Source: an uncultured beta proteobacterium (GTDB lineage Bacteria; Pseudomonadota; Gammaproteobacteria; Burkholderiales; Burkholderiaceae_C). From it: a DNA stretch of 47,122 nucleotides. Position numbers and translations under genes: made by a program. The stretch lies in assembly GCA_903873485.1 (NCBI GenBank), contig CAIQOO010000202.1, positions 1 through 47,122 on the forward strand. The letters run 5' to 3'. Shown one piece after another: positions 34,379 to 43,551 of this stretch. The notes beneath the pieces are model-generated. The model worked only from the letters and a program-made list of their open reading frames with translations. It searched no databases and was not told the DNA's origin. The number at the start of each line of letters is the position of its first letter. Positions within the stretch are counted from its first letter, which is position 1.

Positions 34379-35794
34379 ATGGCCAAGACCGTCGCAGATG
34401 TCATGAAAATGGTGAAAGACAACGAAGTCAAGTTTGTTGACTTTCGTTTCACCGATACCCGTGGCCAGGAACAGCATGTGACCGTGCCCGTTTCGCATTT
34501 TGATGAAGACAAGTTCACCTCGGGCCACGCCTTTGATGGTTCCTCTGTAGCCGGCTGGAAAGGCATTGAAGCCTCGGACATGCAGCTCATGCCCGACCCC
34601 AACACCGCCAATATTGATCCGTTTTATGAAGAAACCACCATCTTCATGAGTTGCGACGTGATCGAGCCGAGCGACGGCAAGGCTTATGAGCGTGATCCGC
34701 GCTCGGTCGCCCACCGCGCCGAAGCCTACCTGAAGTCTTCCGGCATGGGTGATACCGCCTATTTCGGCCCGGAGCCGGAATTTTTCCTGTTTGATGATGT
34801 GCGCTGGAATACTGGCATGTCGGGCTGTTTCTTCGAGATTGACGACTATGAAGCGCCCTGGAACTCGGGCAAGAAAATGGATGGTGGCAACCGTGGCCAC
34901 CGCCCCACCACCAAGGGCGGCTATTTTCCGGTGCCGCCAGTCGATAGCACACAAGACATGCGTGCCGAAATGTCCTTGATTCTTGAATCCCTGGGCATTC
35001 CGGTTGAAGTCTTTCACCACGAAGTGGCCGCCCCCGGCCAGTGCGAACTCGGCACCAAGTTCAGCACCTTGGTTGAGCGTGCTGACTGGACCCAGGTTCT
35101 CAAGTATGTGGTGCAAAACGTCGCCAACTCTTATGGCAAGACCGCCACGTTCATGCCCAAGCCCATCGTCGGCGACAACGGCAGTGGCTGCCACGTCCAC
35201 ATGTCGATCTGGAAAGAAGGCAAGAACCTGATTGCGGGCGACGGCTATGCCGGTTTGAGCGACACCGCGCTGCACTATATCGGCGGCATCATCAAGCACG
35301 CACGCGCCCTCAACGCCATCACCAACCCTGGCACCAACAGCTACAAACGCCTGGTTCCCGGTTTTGAAGCGCCGGTCAAGCTGGCTTACTCGGCCAAAAA
35401 CCGCTCGGCTTCGATCCGCATTCCCTATGTGGCCAACCCCAAGGGCCGCCGCATCGAAGCGCGTTTCCCTGATCCGCTGATGAATCCCTACCTGGGCTTC
35501 TCGGCCCTGTTGATGGCGGGCCTCGACGGCATCGAAAACAAGATTCACCCCGGCGAAGCTGCCACCAAAGACCTGTACCATCTGCCGCCCGAAGAAAACG
35601 CCCTGATCCCGACGGTTTGCCACAGCCTGGACCAGGCGCTCGATTGCCTGGATGCTGATCGCAGCTTCCTGACCAAGGGTGGCGTCTTTACCGACGGCTT
35701 GCTTGACGCCTACATCGAACTCAAGATGACCGAAGTCACGCGCTTGCGCATGGCCACCCATCCGATTGAATTCGACATGTATTACTCGCTGTAA
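34379..35794 (+). CDS. glnA: type I glutamine synthetase
   Basis: This enzyme joins ammonia to glutamate using ATP; it forms a dodecamer. The 471-residue protein has [41 protein letters not shown] (metal site), [40 protein letters not shown] and the Tyr adenylylation site in [10 protein letters not shown] (about residue 400). This is the GSI-beta type, controlled by reversible adenylylation. ATG 34379 has ccaggag upstream. The promoter region shows sigma-54 and NtrC-like sites, so nitrogen control through the linked ntrBC is likely. Confidence 0.98.
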   Translation: MAKTVADVMKMVKDNEVKFVDFRFTDTRGQEQHVTVPVSHFDEDKFTSGHAFDGSSVAGWKGIEASDMQLMPDPNTANIDPFYEETTIFMSCDVIEPSDGKAYERDPRSVAHRAEAYLKSSGMGDTAYFGPEPEFFLFDDVRWNTGMSGCFFEIDDYEAPWNSGKKMDGGNRGHRPTTKGGYFPVPPVDSTQDMRAEMSLILESLGIPVEVFHHEVAAPGQCELGTKFSTLVERADWTQVLKYVVQNVANSYGKTATFMPKPIVGDNGSGCHVHMSIWKEGKNLIAGDGYAGLSDTALHYIGGIIKHARALNAITNPGTNSYKRLVPGFEAPVKLAYSAKNRSASIRIPYVANPKGRRIEARFPDPLMNPYLGFSALLMAGLDGIENKIHPGEAATKDLYHLPPEENALIPTVCHSLDQALDCLDADRSFLTKGGVFTDGLLDAYIELKMTEVTRLRMATHPIEFDMYYSL

Positions 35795-35836
35795 TCAACC
35801 ATTCCGATTTCTCCCGCATCCTGCTGCGGGTATTTG

Positions 35837-35864
35837 AAAAGGACGACTGCTGTCGTCCTTTTTT
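35837..35864 (+). terminator. rho-independent terminator of glnA
   Basis: ggacgac and gtcgtcc pair around tgct; the stem is flanked by A and followed by six T. It separates glnA from the DUF4124-like and ntrBC genes. Confidence 0.9.
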
Positions 35865-35949
35865 GATTGTGGGAAACTACTGCCAAGTCACCACAGTGTG
35901 ATGCTGGTTGTGGCATCACTGAAGGCCGGCTGGAAAAGTGTGGAGCGCA

Positions 35950-36450
35950 ATGCAACGATTGTTTTTGATAAGTGTTTTTTGGGCTGCAGCAACGTGGTCG
36001 GTGTTGGCGCAGGATGCCATTTACCGCTGTGGCAATGAATACACCAATACCAAACCCGATGCCAAGGCGCGCGGCTGCAAGCTCATTGATGCTGGCAATG
36101 TCACGGTGGTGCCAACCGCGCGCGTACCCAAAGCCGCTGGCACCTCTGCTGCCAGGGCGGGCAGCGCCAGCCGGATTGAGTCGATTGAACAAAAGGCGCG
36201 AGATTCGGATGCACGCCTGATTTTGCAGGACGAACTGAAAAAGGCCCAGTTGCGCCAGCAAGAGTTGCTCAAAGAGTACAACAACGGCGAGCCAGAAAAG
36301 CAGGGCGGGGAAGCCCGCAATTACCAAAAATACCTTGATCGGGTGGCCGAGTTGAAAGCCAGCCTGGCGCGCAATGAAAGCGACATCGCCGGCATTCGCC
36401 GCGAACTCGAGCGTCTGCCCGGCGGTGCCAGTGCCCCGCCGACACGCTGA
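35950..36450 (+). CDS. exported DUF4124-like protein
   Basis: This 166-residue protein has a signal peptide (MQRLFLISVFWAAATWSVLAQ). A short N-terminal domain follows, with AIYRCGNEYTNTKPDAKARGCKLID; its Cys pair and YRC start resemble DUF4124. A linker leads to a coiled-coil tail (KARDSDARLILQDELKKAQLRQQELLKEYNNGEPEK). The function is unknown. ATG 35950 has tggag 5 bp upstream. It sits 16 bp before ntrB, in the same direction, and its genetic link with glnA/ntrBC is seen in the sequence; any role in nitrogen control is speculative. Confidence 0.75.
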   Translation: MQRLFLISVFWAAATWSVLAQDAIYRCGNEYTNTKPDAKARGCKLIDAGNVTVVPTARVPKAAGTSAARAGSASRIESIEQKARDSDARLILQDELKKAQLRQQELLKEYNNGEPEKQGGEARNYQKYLDRVAELKASLARNESDIAGIRRELERLPGGASAPPTR

Positions 36451-36466
36451 CCGCCGGGAGTGCCGC

Positions 36467-37564
36467 GTGACCTTTCCAGACAGACCTTCCAGACTCTCCC
36501 CGGTGGCGACAACATTGGCTGATCGCTTCAAGGCGTTTGACATGCTGGCCACGCTGGTGGCCGTGGTGTGCCAGGATGGCACGGTGCTGTTTGTCAACGC
36601 GGCGCTGGAAGATGCGCGCGGCATCTCGCGGCGGGTGATGGTGGGTTCGCATTTTCCCGACAGTTTTAATCAGCCGGCGCATTTGCGCGCCGCACTTGCC
36701 GGCGCCGGCGACCATGATTTTGCCGCCTTGCGCTACGACGCCTGGCTGGTGCGCCTGCGGCGCGATCCATTGCCGGTGCATGTGATCGTGACGCCGACCG
36801 AAGACGAGGAACTAATTGTCGAGTTGCTGCCGCTGGAGCAGCAGGTACGCAAAGACCGCGAGGAGCGCCTGGCCGAACAGGCCCAGGCCAACAAGGAACT
36901 GATCCGCAACCTGGCGCATGAGATCAAAAATCCCCTGGGCGGCATTCGTGGTGCCGCCCAGTTGCTCGAAATGGAGATTGATTCCGCCGAACTGATCGAA
37001 TACACCCAGGTCATCATCCGCGAGGCCGATCGTCTGCAATCGCTGGTGGATCGGCTGCTGGCACCGCACCGTCGTCCGCACGTGGTCGGTGATGTGAATA
37101 TCCACCAGGTCTGCGAGCGGGTACGTTCCCTGATTCTGGCCGAATTTCCCAGGGGGCTGGCGGTGGTGCAAGACTATGACACCTCGATCCCCGAGTTTCG
37201 TGGCGACCAGGAGCAACTGCACCAGGCGCTGCTCAATGTCGCCCACAACGCCTGCCAGGCGCTGGCTGAGCGCATGGCCGACGGCGATGCCCGGCTGGTA
37301 TTTCGCACCCGGATTGCGCGGCAAAGCACATTTGGCCGGCAACGCTACCGGTTGGCACTGGAATTGCATGTGATCGACAACGGGCCTGGCGTGCCAGACT
37401 CGATCAAGGAACGTATCTTCTATCCGCTGGTATCCGGGCGCGAGGGAGGCTCCGGACTGGGCCTGACGCTGGCGCAAACCTTTGTCGGGCAGCACCATGG
37501 CTTGATCGAGTGTGACAGCAAGCCGGGTTGCACTGATTTCAAGATATTGATTCCATTACCCTGA
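36467..37564 (+). CDS. ntrB: nitrogen-regulation sensor kinase NtrB (GlnL)
   Basis: NtrB phosphorylates NtrC under nitrogen limitation, controlled by the PII protein. The 365-residue protein has a PAS domain (about 30-120, LATLVAVVCQDGTVLFVNAALEDARG), the phospho-acceptor His in NLAHEIKNPLGGIRGAAQLLE (about residue 150), the N-box LLNVAHNACQAL, and the G-boxes VIDNGPGVPD and GGSGLGLTLAQTFV. The start GTG 36467 follows a cgggag ribosome-binding site by 6 bp; a longer frame runs back into the previous gene. It is 67 bp before ntrC. Confidence 0.94.
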   Translation: MTFPDRPSRLSPVATTLADRFKAFDMLATLVAVVCQDGTVLFVNAALEDARGISRRVMVGSHFPDSFNQPAHLRAALAGAGDHDFAALRYDAWLVRLRRDPLPVHVIVTPTEDEELIVELLPLEQQVRKDREERLAEQAQANKELIRNLAHEIKNPLGGIRGAAQLLEMEIDSAELIEYTQVIIREADRLQSLVDRLLAPHRRPHVVGDVNIHQVCERVRSLILAEFPRGLAVVQDYDTSIPEFRGDQEQLHQALLNVAHNACQALAERMADGDARLVFRTRIARQSTFGRQRYRLALELHVIDNGPGVPDSIKERIFYPLVSGREGGSGLGLTLAQTFVGQHHGLIECDSKPGCTDFKILIPLP

Positions 37565-37631
37565 CCGGGACCGTGTACTGCAAGGTGGGCAGTGTCTGGC
37601 AAGTCCGGGTACAAACGAAGGTAAAAACGCG

Positions 37632-39149
37632 ATGAAGCCCATTTGGATCGTAGATGATGACCAGTCGATTCGCTTCGTGCTGGAAAAAGCCCTGTTGCGC
37701 GAAGACCTGCCGACCCGCAGTTTTACCAATGCGCGCGATGTGCTGAGCGCCCTGGCCGCAGATGAGGACAAGGGGCCGCAGGTGCTGGTCAGCGATATCC
37801 GCATGCCGGGCGGCTCGGGTCTGGACCTGCTGGACAAGGTCAAGGAGAGGTTTCCGGCACTGCCGGTGATCATCATGACGGCTTATTCAGACCTTGACAG
37901 TGCGGTGTCGGCGTTTCAGGGCGGCGCCTTCGAGTATTTGCCCAAGCCATTTGATGTGCCCAAGGCGGTCGAGCTGATCCGCCGGGCGGTTGAAGAAAGC
38001 CAGCGCGAGGAGGTCGGTGAAGAAAGCATCGCCGAGGCCCCCGAGATGCTTGGCCAGGCGCCGGCCATGCAGGATGTGTTTCGTGCCATTGGCCGCCTGA
38101 GCCAGAGCAATGTCACCGTCATGATCACCGGCGAATCCGGCTCCGGCAAAGAGCTGGTGGCGCGTGCCCTGCACAAGCATTCGCCACGTGCCAACGGACC
38201 GTTTGTGGCGATCAATACGGCGGCGATTCCCAAGGATTTGCTCGAATCCGAATTGTTTGGCCATGAGCGTGGCGCCTTTACCGGCGCCCAGACGATGCGC
38301 CGTGGCCGTTTTGAGCAGGCCGATGGCGGCACGCTGTTTCTTGATGAAATTGGCGACATGCCGTTTGACCTGCAAACCCGGCTGTTGCGGGTGCTGTCGG
38401 ACGGGCATTTTTACCGGGTTGGCGGCCACGGCGCGGTCAAGACCAATGTGCGGGTGATTGCCGCCACCCACCAGAACCTGGAACAGCGCGTGAAAGATGG
38501 CGGCTTTCGCGAGGACCTGTTTCACCGCCTCAACGTGATCCGCCTGCGCTTGCCGGCATTGCGCGAGCGCCGTGAAGACATTGCGGTGCTGACCCGGCAT
38601 TTTTTGCAGCAGAGTGCCAGCCAGCTCGGTGTCGAGCCCAAGCGTATTTCAGAGGCGGCGCTGGCCTGGCTTGGCCAGTTCAGTTTTCCGGGCAATGTGC
38701 GCCAGCTCGAAAATATTTGCCATTGGCTCACCGTCATGGCGCCGGCGCAAATGGTCGAACCGAAAGATCTGCCGCCCGAGGTGGCCGTCAGCTTTGCCGA
38801 GCCACCGGTTGATGCCGGAGCGGCTGCGGCGGTGCTGCCGCTGACTCCCGAACTACCAGAGTCGCTGATTGCTGCGCCTTTGGGCCGCCCGTTGCTGCCC
38901 GGCTTGCCGGTCAGGGGGGCGGCAGAACCCGCTGCGCAAGGCTGGGAACAGGGTCTGGAAATCGATGCCAGCGCCCTGCTCAGCACCGACCGGACCGATG
39001 TCTGGGACGAACTGACGCGCCGCTTTGAGTCACGCCTGATCCTCGCCGCACTCGCCGCCACCCGTGGCAGGCGGATTGAAGCGGCGCAAAAACTCGGCAT
39101 TGGCCGCAACACCATCACGCGCAAAATTCAGGAGCTTGGGCTCGAGTAA
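37632..39149 (+). CDS. ntrC: nitrogen-regulation response regulator NtrC (GlnG)
   Basis: NtrC activates sigma-54 promoters such as glnA. The 505-residue protein has a receiver domain (IVDDDQSIRF, phospho-Asp55 in VSDIRMPGG). An AAA+ domain follows, with TGESGSGKELVARAL (about 166), the sigma-54 contact loop ERGAFTGAQT, GGTLFLDEIGDM and FPGNVRQLEN. A linker leads to a Fis-type helix-turn-helix (RIEAAQKLGIGRNTITRKIQELGLE). All motifs are intact. The linker between the AAA+ and DNA-binding domains is long and Ala/Pro-rich. Confidence 0.97.
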   Translation: MKPIWIVDDDQSIRFVLEKALLREDLPTRSFTNARDVLSALAADEDKGPQVLVSDIRMPGGSGLDLLDKVKERFPALPVIIMTAYSDLDSAVSAFQGGAFEYLPKPFDVPKAVELIRRAVEESQREEVGEESIAEAPEMLGQAPAMQDVFRAIGRLSQSNVTVMITGESGSGKELVARALHKHSPRANGPFVAINTAAIPKDLLESELFGHERGAFTGAQTMRRGRFEQADGGTLFLDEIGDMPFDLQTRLLRVLSDGHFYRVGGHGAVKTNVRVIAATHQNLEQRVKDGGFREDLFHRLNVIRLRLPALRERREDIAVLTRHFLQQSASQLGVEPKRISEAALAWLGQFSFPGNVRQLENICHWLTVMAPAQMVEPKDLPPEVAVSFAEPPVDAGAAAAVLPLTPELPESLIAAPLGRPLLPGLPVRGAAEPAAQGWEQGLEIDASALLSTDRTDVWDELTRRFESRLILAALAATRGRRIEAAQKLGIGRNTITRKIQELGLE

Positions 39150-39215
39150 GGTGGCAACCAGCAACTTGACCGGCTTCGGTGCGGGCCTTGAAAATTTTAC
39201 GTGAAACACCCCCCC

Positions 39216-39270
39216 GCTCGTGGTGAGCTTGTCGAACCACATGCCCTTCGACTGCGCTCAGGGCGAACGG
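39216..39270. repeat. REP/BIME-like pair of opposite small hairpins
   Basis: Two units lie back to back. The first, cgtggtgagcttgtcgaacc (plus ac), pairs gtggt with accac. The second, cccttcgactgcgctcaggg, pairs cccttcga-type ends. They resemble the gttcgccctgagc/gtcgaag repeats common in many proteobacterial intergenic regions. It lies 66 bp past the ntrC stop and may end transcription. Confidence 0.6.
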
Positions 39271-39308
39271 TTTCATCGTTCGGAGTGGGCAAGAATCCAT
39301 GAAATTTA

Positions 39309-39358
39309 GATAAAAACAGGCTCCAGCCCTTGCTGCATCTGCGCTGACAGCTATATTT
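39309..39358 (-). repeat. dispersed Comamonadaceae-type repeat, copy 9, next to the xth stop
   Basis: On the minus strand this reads aaaatatagctgtcagcgca, then gatgcagcaagggctggagcctg. It begins one base after the xth stop codon. Confidence 0.7.
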
Positions 39359-40165
39359 TCAGGAATGTTCTGAATCCATTTCCAGTTCCAGCACCACCGG
39401 TGTGTGGTCGCTCGGGCGCTCGTTTTTGCGCGGTGTTTTGTCAATCCAGCAGGCGCGGGCGCGGGCTTTGAGCGCCTGGCTGATCAGAATATGGTCAATG
39501 CGCATGCCCCGGTTGCGCTTGAAACCGAAGTCCCGGTAGTCCCACCAAGAGTAGCTTTTGGGTGGCTGCGCAAACAATCGGTACGCATCATGCAAGCCCA
39601 GCGCCAGCAGCGCCTGCAACTGGTAGCGCTCTTCATCGGTGCAGTGAATCTGGTCGCGCATGCCCTCGGGGTCCCACACGTCGGCGTCGTCAAAGGTGAT
39701 GTTGTAGTCGCCCATCAGCACCAGGCTGGGGTTTTGCTGCAACTCGGTGCGAACCCAGTCGCGCAGGCCTTTGAGCCAGGCCAACTTGTACTCGAACTTG
39801 TCGCTGCCTGGCTCCTGGCCGTTGGGAAAATAGGCACCAATGACGCGCATGGGCGACTCGCCGCCGCCAAGCGCAAAAGTGCCGCTGATCACGCGCGCCA
39901 TGTCGTCGTCAAAGCCCGGAATGTTTCTGACCACATCCTGGGCTGGCAGGCTCGACAGCAAGGCCACGCCGTTGTAGGTTTTTTGCCCGAACCATGCGGC
40001 CTGATAACCGGCCTGCTGAAACACCGCAGCCGGAAATTTGTCGTCCGTCAGCTTGAGTTCCTGCAGCGCCAGCACCTCAACCGGGTTGGCCTGCAACCAG
40101 TCCAGCACTTGCGGCAGGCGCACCGTCAGCGAGTTGACGTTCCAGGTTGCCAATTTGATGCTCAT
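39359..40165 (-). CDS. xth: exodeoxyribonuclease III
   Basis: This is an AP endonuclease and 3'-5' exonuclease of base-excision repair. The 268-residue protein has MSIKLATWNVNSLTVRLPQVL, VLALQELKLTDDKFP (metal-binding Glu), NGVALLS, GDYNITFDDADVWDPEG (catalytic Asp and Asn), SWWDYRDFGFKRNRGMRIDHIL and SDHTPV (catalytic His). The motifs of the ExoIII branch (XthA/ExoA) are complete. The gene is followed by a repeat copy and a REP-like element that separate it from convergent ntrC. Confidence 0.95.
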   Translation of the reverse strand: MSIKLATWNVNSLTVRLPQVLDWLQANPVEVLALQELKLTDDKFPAAVFQQAGYQAAWFGQKTYNGVALLSSLPAQDVVRNIPGFDDDMARVISGTFALGGGESPMRVIGAYFPNGQEPGSDKFEYKLAWLKGLRDWVRTELQQNPSLVLMGDYNITFDDADVWDPEGMRDQIHCTDEERYQLQALLALGLHDAYRLFAQPPKSYSWWDYRDFGFKRNRGMRIDHILISQALKARARACWIDKTPRKNERPSDHTPVVLELEMDSEHS

Positions 40166-40207
40166 TTAGCCCTCCAGCCCTTTACCAGTCTGCGCAAGCA
40201 GCTATTA
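40165..40207 (-). repeat. dispersed Comamonadaceae-type repeat, copy 10, at the end of the DUF4337 gene
   Basis: On the minus strand this reads atttaatagctgcttgcgca, then gactggtaaagggctggaggg. The stop codon of the DUF4337 gene (40205-40207) is the taa of its first bases, and xth begins at its other end. Confidence 0.75.
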
Positions 40208-40789
40208 AATATGCAGCGCTGCAAGCCCACCCACCAGCAGACCAACGCCGCCGGCCACAAACATGGCGTATTCCACCCATTTCTTTTTGGTCAGCAGGGC
40301 AATTGCCGCCAGGGCAATCGACACCTGCAGCACGGTGGTCGATTGCGCCCAGCGGTGGTGCTGGTGCATTTGCTCGTCGCTTTGCTTGTCCCAGGCGGTG
40401 GCATCGAGTTCGAGTTTGTCGGCGACTGCCTTGATGTCGGTTTTTTCCTTTTCGTAGCGGTCCATCTTGGCCTGATAAAGCGGTTTTTTGTCGTCGGGGG
40501 CCAGGTCGCGGGCGAGTTCGGCCAGCGACTGTTTGGTGCTCTTGGATTGAAAGTAATTCCACTGGTTGGAGGCTTCGGTTTTTTTGATCGCGGCGTTGTT
40601 TTTGTACAGGCCGGCATTGGCCTGGGTGGCCCCGCCCATGTAGCCAAACAGCGCGCCAATGGTGGCGATGATGGCGGTAAACAGCGCAATCTGGTTGGTC
40701 ATGCTGCCTTGACTGCCGTGGCCGCCCTGTTGGGCGTGTTCCAGCTCGTGGTCATGCGGGCCGTGTACGTGAAATCCATGTCCTGACAT
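40205..40789 (-). CDS. DUF4337 membrane protein
   Basis: This 194-residue protein has a His-rich cytoplasmic start (GHGFHVHGPHDHELEHAQQGGHG). One membrane helix follows (about 33-52, TNQIALFTAIIATIGALFGYMGG), then a charged helical middle with NQWNYFQSKSTKQSLAELARDL (the DUF4337 signature). Two C-terminal helices follow (LQVSIALAAIALLTKKKWVEYAMFVAGGVGLLVGGLAAL). The function is unknown. ATG 40789 follows aggaa. The His-rich start could bind metal. The stop codon is supplied by a dispersed-repeat copy. Confidence 0.85.
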   Translation of the reverse strand: MSGHGFHVHGPHDHELEHAQQGGHGSQGSMTNQIALFTAIIATIGALFGYMGGATQANAGLYKNNAAIKKTEASNQWNYFQSKSTKQSLAELARDLAPDDKKPLYQAKMDRYEKEKTDIKAVADKLELDATAWDKQSDEQMHQHHRWAQSTTVLQVSIALAAIALLTKKKWVEYAMFVAGGVGLLVGGLAALHI

Positions 40790-40799
40790 ATTAAATTCC

Positions 40800-41285
40800 T
40801 TAGGTTTTTTGGTAGGTGACAAAGCTAAAAGGCAAGCCGGTGCCTGAAACATGCGGTTCGCGGCTGACTTCAAGCCACTCGGGTCCGAATTGTGGCGCAA
40901 AAGCATCGCCGTCAAAGGCTGCCTCGATCTCGGTTACCACCGCCTGGCACGCCAGCGGCAGCGCCTGCGCGTACAGTTCGGCGCCGCCAATGACCCAGGC
41001 GACGCTGTCGGGCGGACACAGTGCGCAGGCTTGCGGGATCGAATGGGCGACTTGCGCGGCGCTGGCCTGCCAGCCGGCCTGGCGCGTCAGCACCAGATTG
41101 AGCCGGCCCGGCAGCGGCCGGAATCTGGGCGGCAATGACTCCCAGGTACGGCGCCCCATGATGATCGGGCAGCCCAGCGTGCAGCGCCTGAAATGCGCCA
41201 GGTCTTCGGGCAGATGCCAGGGCAGGGCGTTGTGCTGGCCAATCACGCCGTTGCTGGCGCGGGCAAAAATCAGTTTGAGTTGCAT
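40800..41285 (-). CDS. folA: dihydrofolate reductase
   Basis: This enzyme reduces dihydrofolate to tetrahydrofolate with NADPH. The 161-residue protein has LKLIFARASNGVIGQHNALPWHLPEDLAHFRRCTLG (active-site Asp in the LPEDL segment), PIIMGRRTWESLP, LNLVLTR, and VIGGAELYAQALP (NADPH loop). ATG 41285 is used, since the open frame extends upstream without similarity. It is next to thyA, with which it shares the folate cycle: ThyA makes dihydrofolate and FolA recycles it. Confidence 0.96.
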   Translation of the reverse strand: MQLKLIFARASNGVIGQHNALPWHLPEDLAHFRRCTLGCPIIMGRRTWESLPPRFRPLPGRLNLVLTRQAGWQASAAQVAHSIPQACALCPPDSVAWVIGGAELYAQALPLACQAVVTEIEAAFDGDAFAPQFGPEWLEVSREPHVSGTGLPFSFVTYQKT

Positions 41286-41335
41286 GGGTTTGGTGGTGGG
41301 GCAGGTTGCGGCGGGCGCTGCCAACCCGGCGGTGC

Positions 41336-42172
41336 CTACACCGCCACCGGCGCCTTGATCGCCGGGTGACATTGGTAGTCCAGCACTTCAACATCTTCCA
41401 ACTTGTAGTCAAAAATCGACGCGGGCCGACGCTTGAGGTACAGCCGGGGGTAGGCCAAAGGCGCGCGGCTAAGCTGCAGTGCCACCTGCTCGGCATGGTT
41501 GCGGTAGATATGGCAGTCGCCGCCGGTCCAGATGAAGTCGCCTGCCTCCAGATCACATTGCTGCGCCACCATGTGGGTCAGCAGCGCATAGCTGGCAATG
41601 TTGAACGGCACGCCTAAAAAGAGATCGGCGCTGCGCTGGTACAACTGGCAACTCAGCTTGCCTTTTTCGCCGGGTGCCGCAGGGGGTGCCACATAAAACT
41701 GGAAAAAAGCGTGGCACGGCATCAGCGCCATCTTGTCGAGGTCGGCCACGTTCCAGGCGCTGACGATGATGCGGCGTGAATCGGGGCTGGTTTTCAGGGC
41801 CTGGATCACTTGGGCGATCTGGTCGATATGGCCGCCGTCGGGGGTTGGCCAACTGCGCCATTGCACGCCATAGACTGGCCCCAGCTCGCCATCGGCACCG
41901 GCCCATTCGTCCCAGATGCTGCAGCCGCGCTGCTGCAGCCATTTGACATTGGAGTCGCCGCGCAAAAACCACAGCAATTCAACAATGATGGCGCGCAGGA
42001 ACACCTTTTTGGTGGTGACCAGCGGAAAACCTTCGGCCAGATTAAAGCGCATCTGGTAGCCAAACACGCTGGTGGTGCCGGTGCCGGTGCGGTCAGGCTT
42101 GTACACGCCGGTGCTGCTGACGTGGCGCAACAGGTCTTCGTATTGGGAGCGGATGGGCTGGCTTGGGGACAT
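41336..42172 (-). CDS. thyA: thymidylate synthase
   Basis: This enzyme converts dUMP to dTMP with methylene-tetrahydrofolate. The 278-residue protein starts [25 protein letters not shown]. It has [39 protein letters not shown] (catalytic Cys), [30 protein letters not shown] and GDCHIYRNH. It is the standard ThyA, not ThyX. It lies 50 bp upstream of folA in the same direction. Confidence 0.98.
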   Translation of the reverse strand: MSPSQPIRSQYEDLLRHVSSTGVYKPDRTGTGTTSVFGYQMRFNLAEGFPLVTTKKVFLRAIIVELLWFLRGDSNVKWLQQRGCSIWDEWAGADGELGPVYGVQWRSWPTPDGGHIDQIAQVIQALKTSPDSRRIIVSAWNVADLDKMALMPCHAFFQFYVAPPAAPGEKGKLSCQLYQRSADLFLGVPFNIASYALLTHMVAQQCDLEAGDFIWTGGDCHIYRNHAEQVALQLSRAPLAYPRLYLKRRPASIFDYKLEDVEVLDYQCHPAIKAPVAV

Positions 42173-42253
42173 AAGGGAAATGGGTGCCGGGTGGTCTGAG
42201 GATATTGTTTTCTTCTTGGTGCGGGCGTTGCCTGGCCACCTGACCGGGCATTG

Positions 42254-42811
42254 TCAGGGCGGCGGCAGCGCCACCTGCAGCAGCTTGTTGATGTCCTTGT
42301 CGTTGGGCAGCGCGTAATCAAAGCCGCGCACGATGCGGCTGTCTTCGGTTCGGACAAATTTCAGGCTGACATAGGTCACGCTGGCGGCCACCGAATAGGT
42401 GCCAACCAGCACATAGCTGGCATGGTGACTTTGGGCTATCTCCTTGATTTCGCGCGACAGCAGCAGTTCGCCGGTTTCTTCCTTGACAAACACATCGCCG
42501 CGCAGTTTCATTTCCTTGACATTGAAACCGGCGTTGACCATTTGCGAGGCGTATTGCTCGGACAATGTGCGCCCCAGTGGCGCGGTCAGCCGCAGATCGT
42601 TGACATTGACGATGGTGGCAATCAGCACCGGCGAGTCGTCGATGGAAGCCAGGTCAAAACCCGCCACCAGTTTGTTGATGGCATCCCGGTTGGCCAGCAC
42701 AAACCGGTTGGCGGCAGCGGCCTCGTAACTGGCATTCTGCGGCGCATTGGTGCTGGCACAGGCCGACATCAGTGCCAGCAGGGCAAGCAGCAGGGGCCGG
42801 CGTGCGCTCAT
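42254..42811 (-). CDS. FlgO-like outer-membrane lipoprotein
   Basis: This is a 185-residue lipoprotein (MSARRPLLLALLALMSAC, lipobox LMSAC at 14-18). A FlgO-type domain follows: SPVLIATIVNVNDLRLTAPLGRTLSEQYASQMVNAGFNVKEMKL and EIKEIAQSHHASYVLVGTYSVA. In Vibrio FlgO is a flagellar outer-membrane protein; no flagellar genes lie here, and similar proteins occur outside flagellar loci. It overlaps the upstream lipoprotein gene as ATGA and is the last gene of the thrB operon. Confidence 0.82.
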   Translation of the reverse strand: MSARRPLLLALLALMSACASTNAPQNASYEAAAANRFVLANRDAINKLVAGFDLASIDDSPVLIATIVNVNDLRLTAPLGRTLSEQYASQMVNAGFNVKEMKLRGDVFVKEETGELLLSREIKEIAQSHHASYVLVGTYSVAASVTYVSLKFVRTEDSRIVRGFDYALPNDKDINKLLQVALPPP

Positions 42812-43551
42812 GGACCAACCACCTTGAGGATTACCGGGGGTTTGGCGGCAGCGGCAGGCGGCGGCAGCACGCCAAACAATGCAATGTCTTCTTCTTCGAT
42901 GTAATAGACATCGGTCTTGCGTGTCAGGTAGCGGCCGCCGGTGGCCACCGTGGTGGTCAGAATCAGTTCGGTGTGGGTCGGGCCACCCGAGTTGCTGCTG
43001 GCGATGGTGTCGCCAGCCGCTGCCAGACCGAGTGCGCCGAGCATTTTGGCATCCATATACTCGGCACGCAGACCATACAGGGCGTAGAGTCCGGCGGTCA
43101 GCATGGTCAGGCCGCCTGGCACAAAGTGGGGCCGAAAGCTGCGGTGGCGCACCACCTGGGTCTGGTAGCTCAGCTCAAAGCTGTTGTCAGGCTTTTGCAT
43201 CACCACCCGACCGGTCTTGACCAGTTCGGTGATCAGAAACTCGCGAAAGGCGCGGTCAAATTCAGTCGCCTGCGGCGGCAGCGCCACAAACACCGGTGCC
43301 GCCGTGCCGACCTGGTTCAAGGTTTCCAGCGTTTGGGCCACCACATCCCGCGACAGCAATTGCCAGTGCCCGGCCGAGCGCACCTTGGGCTGAACCGTGA
43401 GCGGAAAATTCGCCGATACCGGAATCGGTGCGGTGGTGCAGGCGCTCAACAGCATCACACCCGCACCGAGTGCCAGCAGCCTGATGGTTTTGGGAATCAA
43501 GGTGACGCCTTTGCTTGTGAATGGACAGGTTGAATCAGTTGGGGCTTGCAT
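42808..43551 (-). CDS. hypothetical lipoprotein
   Basis: The protein has a lipobox (LLALGAGVMLLSACTT). An unassigned domain of about 200 residues follows, with a conserved-looking block ATEFDRAFREFLITELVKTGRVVM and a C-terminal IEEEDIALFGVLPPPAAA tail. I do not recognise it. The ATG at 43551 overlaps the previous stop as TGATG, but the lipobox would then be 40 residues in; GTG 43506 (VTLIPKTIRLLAL) gives a normal-length lipoprotein signal and is the better biological start. It is translationally linked to the FlgO-like gene, so they may form a complex. Confidence 0.72.
   Translation of the reverse strand: MQAPTDSTCPFTSKGVTLIPKTIRLLALGAGVMLLSACTTAPIPVSANFPLTVQPKVRSAGHWQLLSRDVVAQTLETLNQVGTAAPVFVALPPQATEFDRAFREFLITELVKTGRVVMQKPDNSFELSYQTQVVRHRSFRPHFVPGGLTMLTAGLYALYGLRAEYMDAKMLGALGLAAAGDTIASSNSGGPTHTELILTTTVATGGRYLTRKTDVYYIEEEDIALFGVLPPPAAAAKPPVILKVVGP

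Noticed and set aside
34352..35761. 469-codon open frame antisense to glnA
   Set aside because: It is a shadow; glnA is unmistakable on the other strand.
39404..40786. 460-codon plus-strand frame
   Set aside because: It is a shadow of xth and the DUF4337 gene on the minus strand.
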